This document shows positions 31,676 through 43,429 of a stretch of 64,000 nucleotides of DNA, in pieces (positions within the stretch are counted from its first letter, which is position 1; every line of letters starts with the position of its first letter). The notes under the pieces are model-generated. The model did no database searches. It saw only the letters and a list, made by a program, of their open reading frames with translations, and was not told the DNA's origin. Position numbers and translations under genes: made by a program. Source of the DNA: Siphonodentalium dalli (taxonomy: Eukaryota; Mollusca; Scaphopoda; Gadilida; Siphonodentaliidae); assembly GCA_032622095.1 (NCBI GenBank), contig CP136067.1, forward strand, positions 196,378,052 to 196,442,051. Direction: 5' to 3'.

Positions 31676-34600
31676 TAGTCCAGGAGATATTGGTCAACCT
31701 CTGCACCCCCCCAGGACTTAACTTCACCCCACTAATTTTCTTCCTTAAGGTCTCCTCTAATTTTTTTCACTTGTTAACAAGAAAAAAAAGTGGCCGCAGA
31801 GACTCCAGACAAGATGGCGTCCATCATGGCGGCCATTTTTTTTAAATGCGCCAGGTCTCTTTGATCGCCGTTATAGTAAAGATGATGTCACATGCCGTAC
31901 TGTTTTCCGCTCGATTCGTTATGCTAATATACAACCCTTACAAATTAGCCAAAAATCCGACACCAGAATCCAATATGGCGGCCAAGATGGCCGCCAAAAT
32001 GTGAAATTATGCTATTTTTCTGTCATGTTACCACCTTTCGTTTGTCTCTGTGGGAAAATGTTAGAATATTTGCGTCATGTTATACATTTATCAGATAGAG
32101 GAGTCATTGGCGAATACATGGGGACCATAATATGCATTCATTGCGGGATATTTTTGTCCGATATCATGTTTTCCCAAATGCCGGTATCATAGGTCAAAGC
32201 CGAATCTCCGTTAATAACGCGATGTTATGTTTCGAATCAATGAATGTTATTGCTAGTATAACAACACCCATGCATATATATTTGCAGGAGATACTCGAGC
32301 TAGGATTCCTCTTATACCTGAGTCGAGGAATATTTACCCAAATCCAAGATGGCGGCCAAAATGGCCACCAGAAATAAAAAATCACTGAAAATCGCTGATT
32401 TTAACATCAGTGAGCATTATTGTCATGACAACTCCACACCTGCTTACTATTGTAAGTTGGGAACACTTAGGCGAAGAACTTTCCTTGTACCATATCCAAA
32501 TAAAAGTTCCCCAAATCCAAAATGGCGCCCACAATGCCAGACAGATTTTGAAAAATCACCGAAATTCCCTCATATTCACATCATTGGGCATTATTGTCGA
32601 GACAACTCCATCCATGCGTACAGTTGAGTTGGAAATACTGAGGTGAAGTAATTACCTTACATCTCATGCAAGAAAAGGTTTTCCAAATCGAAGATGGCGG
32701 CCAAAATGGCGACCGAAATTTGAAAACACGCCTACATTCCTTTACTTTCTTAGGATGGGCGTTATTGTTTCGCGATTTCTACCCACCATTACATGTTGAT
32801 ATGTATGAATTATTCATTATGGTTTGGCAAGTATACTCGCAGTCAATATGGCGGCCAAACTGGCGGGCAGAAATTGAAAAGAAGCCGATATTATCACATA
32901 CTAATTTCAACTTTTTGTCATAATATTAATTTGTATAAACGAAACGGTACATAATATAAGCCATCTATTAGTTCCAATGTAAGTCGTAGCCTTTTGGAAG
33001 GATGAAAACCCACAATCGCGATGTGGCATTTCAAAATCCATTCTCCACTAAGGGCTCATACTGGCCGTAACCGTATATAGGTGCGCCGAATAGTCATATT
33101 ATGACTTCCAAGAATCAAAACAACAGTACCTGAGCTTATTCTGAATTGCCACATTCAGCATTGTCTAGACTCATTTCCGTCTCTTCGTCAGATTAATCTA
33201 TCTCACTCACAACAACAGGTCACTACTCTTCTTCGTAGAAGGGTGCCACTAATCAGAATGTTTCAAACAATACATATGCCGGTGTCCAGCTCACGTGTTG
33301 GTTTCGAAAGCTTGGAATTCTTAGCGATCGATCGAGCTTCATTCATGGTATAGCTTATGGTATAATTCAGATGCTACATATGGGGTATATGCGTCATCTT
33401 GTGCGATACACTATAAAGGTATTCGGTCGATGCGTATACTAGCTTTCAGAAGGACCTATCTATCTGCGTATTGTCAGCTTTGGTGACATAATGGGGATAA
33501 CAACGTGTACACCTGGTGAATTTCCCAAACAGCCACTTCTCAATATATGGTTCATCAATTCACATACCCATCTAATGCACTCACGTACCCGGACAACTTC
33601 TGTATATGGCTTCGAATGTTGAAAGCCCGACATTTGACGGATACATTTCTGCTAAGGCGTAGAAGACCATAATGCATAATATACCCAAACTCCTTGAACA
33701 TGATCATAAGAACAAGCTTGTTGGCGTCCAGCAATCGCCTCACCGAACAGTTCCAAGCAGATGATAACAATACACACGGTGCTAGTTTGTGGGTATGTGT
33801 CACGATAGTGGAAATGAAATTGGACCATGACTGCACCGCCCCTTATTTTGTTATGTTTTAGATTCAGACAGGATCTCATGTGTGGCTTTGCTTTCCTTGT
33901 ATGCTAAGATTGTATGTTCCCATCAGTTTGGAAGCCATTCTTAAACAACTGGACCAGGAGTATGCCATTGGCTACTGCTGTATAAGCCCCACCAAGACTG
34001 GGGTGTAGTCTTAAAGGCGATACATTTGATAGTTGGTTGATATGTCATACTCACGCTGGGTGGTATGGTTCAAGAAAGTACAAATGCCATCAACAAAAGG
34101 GTGAAATGTTCAACGCGAAGAACATCCAGAGGAATGTTACGTTGATGAGCTCTTGCATTCAGTTCAACAGACGTTGGTACACCAAGTGATTTCTTGGTAA
34201 CATCACCATTGCGACCATTTTCCTACATGATACATTAACTACTATATTCTAAAGTTATATATATAAAGCTATATGATCATAAAGGTCGCGTTCCCCAACG
34301 TCCACTGCCATCGAGACTGTAAATTGTTCTTTAAATACATAGTGAAATAAATGCACCACAGTTCCTGACATTTTCTTGAATAATACCGCCCACATACTGA
34401 CACTAACCCCGAGAGAGGATAACAAAACACGCATACATTCATGCTATAAAGACATTATCATTTAGTCCATCCGACTGTTTTGAGGGAGGCTAGCATAGTA
34501 TTATCCAGACAAAAGTGTACGTAGTTGAATCAGAAAGGCTTCGAAACGGATGTGGAAATACAATCTTACCACACCAAATAAAACACGCATGACATTCGAT

Positions 34601-36733
34601 ATCTTAAACATGCACCGGGTGTAGGGATGGTGTATAGAGTGGCCCATTTCATTCCCACTATCATGGCGCATGTTCACAAACTAGCACCGCGAGCATTGTT
34701 CTTCTCTGCTGGGAGATATTCGACGATACAACTGCGGGGCGTCATACAGTTTGCTTCGGATAATGGTCAAGAAGTGTGGGTAGTCTGTACACTAGTGTCT
34801 TCTCCTTAGCAGATAGACATCTGTCCAAGGGAATGAGACAGCTAGCAACCTTCGAACCACTGTCGAAGTTGTCCACATATGCCAATGCGTTCGCTGAGTT
34901 TGTGAGTTGACGAACCGTCTATTGAGAAGTGACTAGCTAACTGGTTCGCCAGGTGTACATGTCGTTATCCCATGGGGTATGAGACACATACATAGAGATG
35001 ACCTTCTGTAAGCTTGTATACTCATCGGCCATATGCCTTCCTAGTTCAAGATGACGCACAAATATCATAGTTAGCAAATATTTACAATCGTAAGCTAGAC
35101 ACCGGAAAATGAATTGTTTGAAACGTTATGATTAGAGGGACCCTACTCCCAGGAAGTGGTGAATACTTTGTCGGTGTGAGCGACCTAGATTTATCAGACA
35201 AAAAAGAAATGGAAGCTGGTCCAGATAATTATGGACGTGACGTGGCAAATCAGAATCTGTTATCAGGTAATTGTTCTGATATAACTATTTGGCGCACCTA
35301 CGCTTACGGCCATTATCGGCGCTTAGTGGAGACTGGATTTCGAAATGCCACATCGCGATATTAATAGTGGTTTTTCATCTTTCCAGAAGGATAAGAGCTA
35401 TGTTATGCGTTTTGATACCTTTAAGTTGAACTAGTAGATGGTTTATGTACAGTTTCGTCCATACATACCGATATTATGACAAAAAGTTGAAATTAATATG
35501 TGAAAATATCGATTTCTTTTCAATTTCTAGCCGCCAATTTAGCAGCGATCTTGGCTGTGAGTATCAATTGCCAAACCCTAATGAATACTTCATGTCACTA
35601 GTCCATATCAACATGTAATGGTGGGTAGAAATCGCGAAACAATAACGCCCATCCTAAGAATGTAAAGGAATGTAGGCGTGTTTTCAAATTTCGGTCGCCA
35701 TTTTGGCGGCCATCTTCGATTTGGAAAAACATTTCTTGCATGAGATGTAAGGTAATTACTTCACCTCAGTATTTTCAACTCAACTGTACGCATGGATGGA
35801 GTTGTCTCGACAATAATGCCCAATGATGTGAATATGACGGAATTTCAGTGATTTTTCAAAATCTGTCCGCCATTGTGGGCGCCATTTTGGATTTGGGGAA
35901 CTTTTATTTGGATATGGTACAAGGAAAGTTCTTCGCATAAGTGTTCCCAACTTACAATAGTAAGCAGGTGTGGAGTTGTCATGACAATAATGCTCACTGA
36001 TGTTAAAATCAGCGATTTTCAGCGATTTTTTATTTCTGGTGGCCATTTTGGCCGCCATCTTGGATTTGGGTAAATATTCCTCGACTCAGGTATAAGAGGA
36101 ATCCTAGCTCGAGTATCTCCTGCAAATATATATGCATGGGTGTTGTTATAATAGCAATAACATTCATTGATTCGAAACATAACATCGCGTTATTAACGGA
36201 GATTCGGCTTTGACCTATGATACCGGCATTTGGGAAATCGTGATATCGGACAAAAATATCCCGCAATGAATGCATATTATGGTCCCCATGTATTCACCAA
36301 TGACTCATCTATATGATAAATGTATAACATGACGCAAAAATTCTAACATTTTCACACAGAGACAAACGAAAGGTGGTAACATGACAGAAAAATAGCATAA
36401 TTTCACATTTCGGCGGCCATCTGGGCCGCCATATTGAATTCTGGTGTCGGATTTTTGGCTAATTTGTAAGGGTTGTATATTAGCATAACGAATCGAGTGA
36501 AAAACAGGACGGCATGTGACATCATCTTTACTATAACGGCGACCAAAGATACCTGGTGCATTTTAAAAAAATGGCCGCCATGATGGACGCCATCTTGTCT
36601 GGAGTCTCTGCGGCCACTTTTTTTTCTTGTTAACAAGTGAAAAAAATTAGAGGAGACCTTAAGGAAGAAAATTAGTGGGGTGAAGTTAAGTCCTGGGGGG
36701 GGGTGCAGAGGTTGACCAATATCTCCTGGACTA
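31676..36733. mobile_element. Giant inverted-repeat (foldback) element, 5.06 kb
   Basis: The left end TAGTCCAGGAGATATTGGTC is mirrored at the right (GACCAATATCTCCTGGACTA). TAG adjoins both ends (31673-31675, 36734-36736), a possible 3-bp duplication. The outer arms, about 31676-32900 and 35500-36733, are near-identical by eye, including AAAAAGTGGCCGCAGAG and TGCATTCATTGCGGGATATT. Inward, symmetry continues to around 34.2 kb but with heavy divergence. The arms contain degenerate repeats of roughly 160-175 bp headed by AAGATGGCGGCCAAAATGGC. Long inverted arms built of subrepeats fit Foldback/TU-type transposons. No transposase is recognised. Confidence 0.88.
33060..35365. other. Diverged inner halves of the 5-kb inverted repeat, coding-like
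   Basis: Translated in mirrored directions, the two halves share protein-level similarity: minus strand 33836-33555 includes FISTIVTHTHKLAP and a later LLRLSRNVSV; plus strand 34627-34809 includes FIPTIMAHVHKLAP. A further plus-strand frame at 35128-35364 (RGTLLPGSGEYFVGVSDLDL) faces a broken counterpart near 33250. Stops and shifts interrupt both. Either a decayed gene was captured and inverted, or these are simply old non-coding arms. No family recognised. Confidence 0.4.
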
Positions 36734-36767
36734 TAGGCTATTGAGGCCAAAAGGTCTGTACTAGATA

Positions 36768-36945
36768 CAGTAATGCCCTAAGTAATCGACCCCTTAACCA
36801 CAGCAGAATTATGGGTAACTTTTCAGGATTTAGTCAGAAATATGGCTTGTTGCCATTCATCGGAAAGCTCTCAGTGAGACTAAATCCTGAAAAGTTACCC
36901 ATAATTCTGCTGTGGTTAAGGGGTCGATTACTTAGGGCATTACTG
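36768..36945. mobile_element. Family D MITE, apex deleted (178 bp)
   Basis: TA-flanked CAGTAATGCCCTAAGTAA. The right arm resumes at GACTAAATCCTGAAAAG directly after AGCTCTCAGTGA. Confidence 0.85.
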
Positions 36946-37445
36946 TAAATCCCATATGTTTTTCCCATTTTTTATGGAAAGGTGTGCTATACTCCACATC
37001 ATCTGGGTCACTATTTAGGATCTGGATGATTCGGATTGTCATATCTTTCCAGCCATGTCCCACTTCATTGTAGTGGTTAGAGACAGGTTTAGACGGCACC
37101 TAGCTTCCGGCCAAAAAAAAATGATAAAAAACAGGCTACCGGCTACAAAACCGGCTACCAGTTACCAGCCAAAAAAGCAGGCTACAAGCACGAAACAGGC
37201 TATCTGTTAAAAACTGGCTACCAGCTACATAGCAACACTATATAAAGATTACTACTTGTTTGCTCATTCCAGTTCCAAACAGAATCTCGCTGACGAGTTG
37301 CATTTAGCAATGAAACTGGTCCGAGTGCCTTACGAATAACTTATTCCTAAACTCGTTCTCCAAGTTCTTGATTTCCTTCTACCTTACAGTTTCATGAACC
37401 TTTCATGATGGTAGCTGCACTGCTGTGGCACTAAAGACCCTGTGG
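36946..37445. other. No gene; degenerate ACCGGCTAC-rich stretch at 37090-37230
   Basis: Repeats of the type ACCGGCTACAAAACCGGCTA and CAGGCTACAAGC at 37090-37230 form a worn short-period repeat. The rest is unremarkable. Confidence 0.45.
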
Positions 37446-38936
37446 TATGGATCATGCCTTGAATCTCTACACTAGCTAACAACCTTAGTACAAAACCTGG
37501 GAACTTTTTGACGTTCTGACCCGTTATGACAGGGAATTTTATAACATTGAACAAATAAGGCAGGGAATATATTTCTTTGTTAATAATTGTTCCTCAATAA
37601 TCTAATTAGGGGGATGGTCCCAGCTCAAAATTGCATGCTTTTTTGTGACTTTATTGAGCGAATATCCACTAAACATCGTTTTCGAGTCCATCGCGAACAC
37701 ACAGACAGACAGATTTCCCAAAATATATAATAGACTAGCCGATGAGCCCGACATTGTCCGGGCTATTCAAAAACCAAATTTCAAGTTGATAGCTCGATCC
37801 ACCCGTTTCCGAGATCTGGTCTGCGCATGCGTGAAGCTGGCGTTTCACGGGCTCGGCGACCTGATAAAATTCGTATCCGGGGCAAGATACATTCACATAG
37901 CAAATTTCAAGTCGATAGCTCCACCCGTTTCCGAGATCTCGTCTGCGCATGCGCTGCACGGGCGTCGCATGGGCTCGCCAATACGACAACGGCGACCGCC
38001 TGGTCAAACTACACACACGTACCAAATTTCAAGTCGATAGCTCCACCCGTTTCCGAGATCTGGTCTGCGCATGCGCGAAGCTGGCATCGCACGGGCTCGG
38101 CGACCCGATAAAATTCGTATCCGGGGCAAGATACATTCACATAGCAAATTTAAAGTCGAAAGCTCCACCCGTTTCCGAGATCTTGTCTGTGCATGCGCGA
38201 AGCGGGCGCCGCACGGGCTCGCCAATACGACAATGACGACCGCCTGGTCAAACTACACACACGTACCAAGTTTCGTCCCGATCGGTCGAGAATCGTAGAT
38301 TTGTATAAATGACATACATACAGACATACAGACAGACAGAGATCTTCAAAATATATATGAGACTAGCCGATGAGCCCGATGTTGTCCGGGCTATTCAAAA
38401 ACCAAATTTCAAGTCGATAGCTCTACCTGTTTCCGAGATCTGGTCTGCGCGAAGCTGGCGTCGCACGGGCTCGGCGACCCGATAAAATTCGTATCCGGGG
38501 CAAGATACATTCACATAGCAAATTTCAAGTCGATAGCTCCACCCGTTTCCGAGATCTCGTCTGCGCATGCGCGAAGCGGGTGCCGCACGGGCTCGGCGAC
38601 CCGATAAAATTCATATCCGGGGCAAGATACATTCACATAGCAAATTTCAAGTCGATAGCTCCACCCGTTTCCGAGATCTCGTCTGCGCATGCGCTGCACG
38701 GGCATCGCATGGGCTCGCCAATACGACAACGACGACCGCCTGGTCAAACTACACACACGTACCAAGTTTCGTCCCGATCGGTCGAGAATCGTAGATTTGT
38801 ATCAATGACATACAGACAGACATACATACAGACAGAGGTCTTCAAAATATATATGAGATTACCACTGAGAAATTCCATGAATGTAAGCGAAGCCAATCAA
38901 AGCAAAATCGCCCACAAGGTCAAGGTCACTTTATAA
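37446..38936 (+). mobile_element. Family F fragment split by a GC-rich block
   Basis: Left arm 37446-37690 (GGATCATGCCTTGAATCTCT to CACTAAACATCGTTTTC). A short right piece at 38857-38936 (ATTACCACTGAGAAATTCC; AAGCAAAATCGCCCACAAGG) aligns with the loop and right arm of the intact F copy at 5690-5770. Confidence 0.65.
37691..38856 (+). repeat. GC-rich tandem element, head-to-tail dimer of about 121-bp subunits
   Basis: Subunits start CAAATTTCAAGTCGATAGCT and CCACCCGTTTCCGAGATCT, and alternate between type 1 (CCCGATAAAATTCGTATCCG) and type 2 (GACCGCCTGGTCAAACTACA). Each monomer starts ACTAGCCGATGAGCCCGA and ends with a subunit CGTCCCGATCGGTCGAGAAT, a run of ACATACAGACAGACAG and CTTCAAAATATATATGAG. 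One tail precedes the first monomer (37700), monomer 1 is 37732-38351, monomer 2 is 38353-38856. The GC content stands out sharply. All three frames are open in places because 121 is not a multiple of 3, so the frames are not genes. It could be a SINE, a Helitron-like element or a LINE tail. Confidence 0.75.
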
Positions 38937-38940
38937 GATA

Positions 38941-39085
38941 CTTTCTCTAATTTACTCCAACATTAAATTCTGATTTCTAGAGATACAGGTTCTTATTGTG
39001 TTTCTTTAGGTTAATAGCTGTTTATTTTCTGGATCATTCTGGATCATTCTGGATCATTCTGGATCATTATGGGAAAAATGCCAAG
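38941..39085 (+). repeat. Repeat Y copy 2: empty A site plus 10-bp tandem repeat
   Basis: Matches the flanks of A copy 5, with a single TTAA at 39011-39014. GGATCATTCT is repeated about four times at 39030-39069, whereas the other copy has it once. Confidence 0.75.
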
Positions 39086-39149
39086 TTATTGTCAGCATCC
39101 TGACATTATCTATCTGTCATCTTGACTTAGATATGAAATCTCAAGAGTA

Positions 39150-39460
39150 TTTAAGCTTTCATTCATGTAGGGCTTTTATGTTTTCTCAAAATATGTTTCA
39201 AATGACAGCTGTAATATGTAAAGGTGATGAGACCTGTCCCTAGTAGGCATGAGAGTAGATCATGCCATGAATATCTACTCTGGCTAACGCCCCTAGAGAT
39301 CATATTCCACCAGCACAAAACCTTGGAACTTTTTAAAGTTTTGACAGGAAACCTTATAAGGTCAAAAAAATAACGTGTGGGATATATTTCTTAGTTATTA
39401 TCTGTTCCTTAATAATGTACTTCACTGTAGGTGATGACCGGGCTCAAAATTGCATGGTTA
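39150..39460 (+). mobile_element. Family F left arm, ended by D insertion
   Basis: TTTCAAATGACAGCTGTAAT, GAGTAGATCATGCCATGAAT, ACCTTGGAACTTTTTAAAG, then GATGACCGGGCTCAAAATTG, after which the D element begins. Confidence 0.72.
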
Positions 39461-39463
39461 GTA

Positions 39464-39676
39464 CAGTAATGCCCGAAGTATATGACTCTTTAACCACAGC
39501 AGAATTATGGGAAATTTTTCAGGATTTAGTCGGAAATATGGCTTGTTGCCATTCATCTGAAAGCTCTCACCGAGAGCTTTCCGATGAATGGCAGCAACCC
39601 ATATTTTTGACTAAATCCTGAAAAATTTCCCATAATTCTGCTGTGGTTTAGGGGTTGAACATTTAGGACATAACTG
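39464..39676. mobile_element. Family D MITE, full length (213 bp)
   Basis: TA-flanked, arms with more changes than other full copies (GCCCGAAGTATATGACTC), suggesting an older insertion. Confidence 0.85.
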
Positions 39677-39814
39677 TAGTTACGCTCTTAAGTCCCCCCC
39701 CCCCCCCAACTTAGCTTAGTACTATTGCTCTGAGTAATAATGCTCATAGTCTGCAGGCTGTTTGAGCAATTGGACTCGAAAGCAAACAGACCCGCACATC
39801 AAACATGCGACTAA

Positions 39815-39978
39815 TAGGTGAACATCACCAACTTCAACTGGGGAAGTTCAATCTGATCCTAGGTCTCCCATAGAAGTTGAGGCCTCAGCAGAATGAGGTC
39901 CCCGGAGGGTGAATTTGGTGAATTCACCCTCTGAGGACCTCATTCTGCAAATGACAGACACACTTTTTGAAGGCTTGC
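39815..39978 (+). mobile_element. Family E right-end fragment
   Basis: Starts in the centre (CTTCAATCTGATCCTAGGTC-like), followed by a terminal hairpin that has lost its loop (GGTGAATTTGGTGAATTCACC), then GACAGACACACTTTTTGAAG. Confidence 0.72.
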
Positions 39979-41137
39979 ATATGATCTAAATATTCGTATC
40001 GTGAAATATGTATTGAGATATGGTAGGGACCTCTGAGTCATCAAATCTAATTTCGATTGTCGATTTAGAATCGTTTTCCATTTGAGTTGTCAGAGTTTCA
40101 ACTTGATTCACAGTATATCAGCTCCATTATGAACACTGTCTGGTAATTATCTCGCAAAGAACAACTGGTAGCAAGAATTAAATTAGCATGTGTGCCACAT
40201 TTAAGCTTTTGATGCTGATCCCCTATTCACACGATAAGAAGTTATTAGCGAAATATGAGCAAGCTTTTAAATCAATTGTGCTTGAATATCCTGCAGTTTA
40301 TCCAAATTATGTGGGATATAACATCGCGAAGAACATACTTCCGAAGAATCACATACAAAGTCAGAATTTGTAAACATGGACATCATAGGCCACTCTTACG
40401 TTGGATTGAAAAATTAATGCCCGAATTGCATGGCCCTATGATATGTATCATATGATGACACAACATTATCTTCCAAATAACTTAATACAACATTGAAATT
40501 TGATTTTAACGCATTGACTGCAAACAAGTTATCTGATAATTTTCATTTGTTATTGAATGGTGGGTTGCATTCAGTGAGTTAAAGATACGGGCAGCGTTGG
40601 AGGTAAACATAAAGAGCGTTATTTGTTACTATTTTCCAGATATGGAAATAATAAAGAGCGTTTATATCATTTGTGTGTGATTAACCAATAGAATTGCGCT
40701 GTGTTATGTAAACAGAAGCACAACTTCTGTAACACGAGCTGTCTCTTAATTATTTACGTACACCATCGTACGTCTTGACGACAATATACTATTTACGTGC
40801 TGATTATGTTTGGCAGATGAACAAAACTATATATATTTTAATATTCCTTCCGTTGATGGTGATTTGAACAAATATGAATATTTCTGCAACGAACGCCACC
40901 TGTGCCTTTAATACTCATAAAAATATATTAAATGAATAAATTATATTCATGTTGAACTTGGTAATTGTTACAAATAAATGAAATTAAAAAGAATTTACAT
41001 AAATTAAAATGCTAAATTTTACGAAAAGAAAGTGTGAGTACCCAATCCTGGGACTCGATTAAGTGTGAGTAACCAATTCTGGGACTTGATTAAGACAATT
41101 CAATCTTCAGGTTATTTATTATAAAACCCACAAAGAA
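39979..41137. other. About 1.1 kb, nothing but a 31-bp duplicate at 41031-41092
   Basis: GTGTGAGTACCCAATCCTGG is followed by a second copy, GTGTGAGTAACCAATTCTGG. Frames of about 60 codons at 40188-40455 carry no motif I recognise. Confidence 0.45.
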
Positions 41138-41332
41138 CAGCAATGCCTTTAGTATATGACCCTTTAACCACAGCAGGATTATGGGAAATTTTTCAGGATA
41201 TGGTTGGAAATATGGCTTGTTGCCGAGAGCTTTCCGATGAATATTGGCAGCTAGACATATTTCCGACTAAATCCTGAAAAGTTACCCATAATTCTGCTGT
41301 GGTTAAGAAGTCAATTATTTAGGGCATTACTG
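41138..41332. mobile_element. Family D MITE, worn (195 bp)
   Basis: Left end CAGCAATGCCTTTAGTATA; the left arm lacks the CATTCATCGGAAAG part; right end GGGCATTACTG then TA. Confidence 0.8.
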
Positions 41333-42535
41333 TAACTGAAATTATAAAATACAAAACACATATTAACTAAATTAAAATAAACATAAGTAAGAGAAAGTCC
41401 AACTTTCTGATATACAGTGCAAACATTCCTTATGTCCCTGAACATCATAATTTTCGTCTATGGATGTCATGGTCATGAAAATGGTTAAAACATAATTGAA
41501 ATGGCCTTTCCATGATAAAAATGAAAGCCAATGTTGAAGTTGAAGTGAAAGTCAATGAGTAGAGTGTTGTCCCCTGTTTAAGTCTACTTTCTACTTTGTC
41601 GGATGTGCTATTTTCTCATTTACACTGTTTGGTATTTTCCCCAGACAGTGTTTCCCTTCACAAAAATTACCCAGTGTTACTTTAATTACAAGCTTCATTA
41701 TGTCAAAGTGAATGCTTCTTTGATTGTGTTATTTGATCGTAATGTCACAGGCCCACCCTGAATTATCCTCTCACTCGTGCTCAATCATGCCACTTTGACG
41801 CTTGTTGCGGAAATGTCAAGAGTTTATGCGAGCTGATTTCATCTGCTGCAGTTCGTCTTTGGTGCAACTCGCCTAACGTTGCGGGTCCAAGAGCATGTTA
41901 CGTAACAGCAATTGAATTTGCAATCAATGAATTTGAAATTGGAGATGGTCTGCATTTTGTCGGGTCTTTGTAAAATCAATTGTTTGATTATTTTTATATG
42001 AGAAAAATTGTAAATGCATTTTGTTCGACAGGGAACTGCCAGAGAACTGCATGAATATTGAAAAAATATTCGTGAGATATTGTCGATACAACACAGCATT
42101 TTCCCAAATGACAATAGAGCTGTAGTCAGTTCAGAGACGTGCTACCAAATTGGTAACTTAAAACTACCTTATGGAATTTTCAATAATGCGACCAACTTGT
42201 TAACTGTGGTCTCATATGTCTCTGCGGTATAGACGAATGCGGGGAGACATGATCAAACTTTATAAAATAACGCACGGATTGTCAGGCATTGTCAGGCATT
42301 GACAGGCAAGTGTTCTTTGATGATGTGCTATACTAGGGGACACGAGGCCATAGTTATAAGCTCTAATAAGCAGTCAAAAGTATTCGCAAAAAATTCTTCT
42401 CTCAGAGAGTCGTAACAGTTTGCCTGATCATGTTGTTACAAGAAATCAAGGAGCAACTAAATAACATCTTTTGGCATGAACAATATATGCACTAATCAGC
42501 TGTCATTATTAACTAACTGTTAAATGAGCTACATA
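41333..42535. other. About 1.2 kb without recognised feature
   Basis: Only a small GTCAGGCATT triplicate at 42281-42308. A 91-codon reverse frame at 41839-42114 (Cys-rich, SCSSLAVPCRTKC) matches nothing I recognise. Confidence 0.4.
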
Positions 42536-42748
42536 CAGTAATGCCCTAAGTAATCGAACCCTTAACCACAGCAGAATTATGGGTAACTTTTCAGGATTTA
42601 GTCGGAAATATGGCTTGTTGCCATTCATCAGAAAGCTCTCGGGGAGAGCTTTCCGATGAATGGCAATAGGCCATATTTCCGACTAAATCCTGAAAAGTTA
42701 CCCATAATTCTGCTGTGGTTAAGGGGTCGATTACTTAGGGCATTACTG
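42536..42748. mobile_element. Family D MITE, full length (213 bp)
   Basis: TA-flanked, arms nearly perfect, apex AGCTCTCGGGGAGAGCT. Confidence 0.88.
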
Positions 42749-42799
42749 TATGTATATCAATTCATTATAATATGTAAAGGGGTAGATGTCATGGTGACT

Positions 42800-43059
42800 T
42801 TATCCCCTCAAATTGATGAGTAGTTTATCCCCTCAAATGCTCATGAGTAGTTCCTTCAGAATTGTTCAGATAATAAGTTTAACAAATGGCCATAATATGA
42901 ACTTATTATGTGAACATTTTCCTCCTATGAATATGAATCATTCTGCTCTTGGATTATCTGCTTTTATTATGTGAACACCCCTCCAAATGAATATTGGATC
43001 AGCCCAGTGTTTATTTTTATAACTGAATGGGAGAATTCATTCAGTATAGAAAAGGTTAA
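42800..43059 (+). mobile_element. Family J TTAA MITE, left end expanded
   Basis: The right end CATTCAGTATAGAAAAGGTTAA is good. The left TTAA end is lost, and the region TTTATCCCCTCAAAT-GATGAGTAG is duplicated (42800-42850). Core AATGTTCAGATAATAAG-like and CTCCAAATGAATA segments match the other J copies. The 99-codon frame starting 42971 straddles its end and is not supported as a gene. Confidence 0.65.
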
Positions 43060-43429
43060 AGATGTAGCCGCGGTTCCAGACCTCCTGTTTATACATCTGC
43101 AAAATACAAAAATGATTCGAAAAATGTTTGCGAAATTGTTGCTGACCCCTGAAGAGAAAATACTATATCAAACAGGAGAGCACCTTTCAGGTGGCACTTT
43201 TCAGCCAATCCATGCTATTATATTAGAATTTAAAGACATATTACGTACTTGTTCGGGTGCATGGAACTGACAAGTTAGTACTCCAGGGCTCAAAATACAT
43301 TTCATTTTGCAAGAATCAAATGTCGAATCAAGTTAGTCATAAAGCACAGAAAATGGAAAAGTTTCGCAAGAATCATTACGAGAATCGATACGAGAATCGA
43401 TAAGGTGATTCTCAACGAATTTTTAGGCC

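Noticed and set aside
31179-31727. 182-codon reverse frame and 137-codon forward frame
   Set aside because: Both run through the 15-bp minisatellite; they stay open only because the period is a multiple of 3 without a stop.
37645-38298. Arg/Ala-rich frames of 90-130 codons
   Set aside because: Every frame of the GC-rich repeat block is partly open and the 121-bp period changes frame each unit.
42971-43270. 99-codon forward frame
   Set aside because: Begins inside the right end of a J MITE and reads into AT-rich DNA; no motif or splice context supports it.
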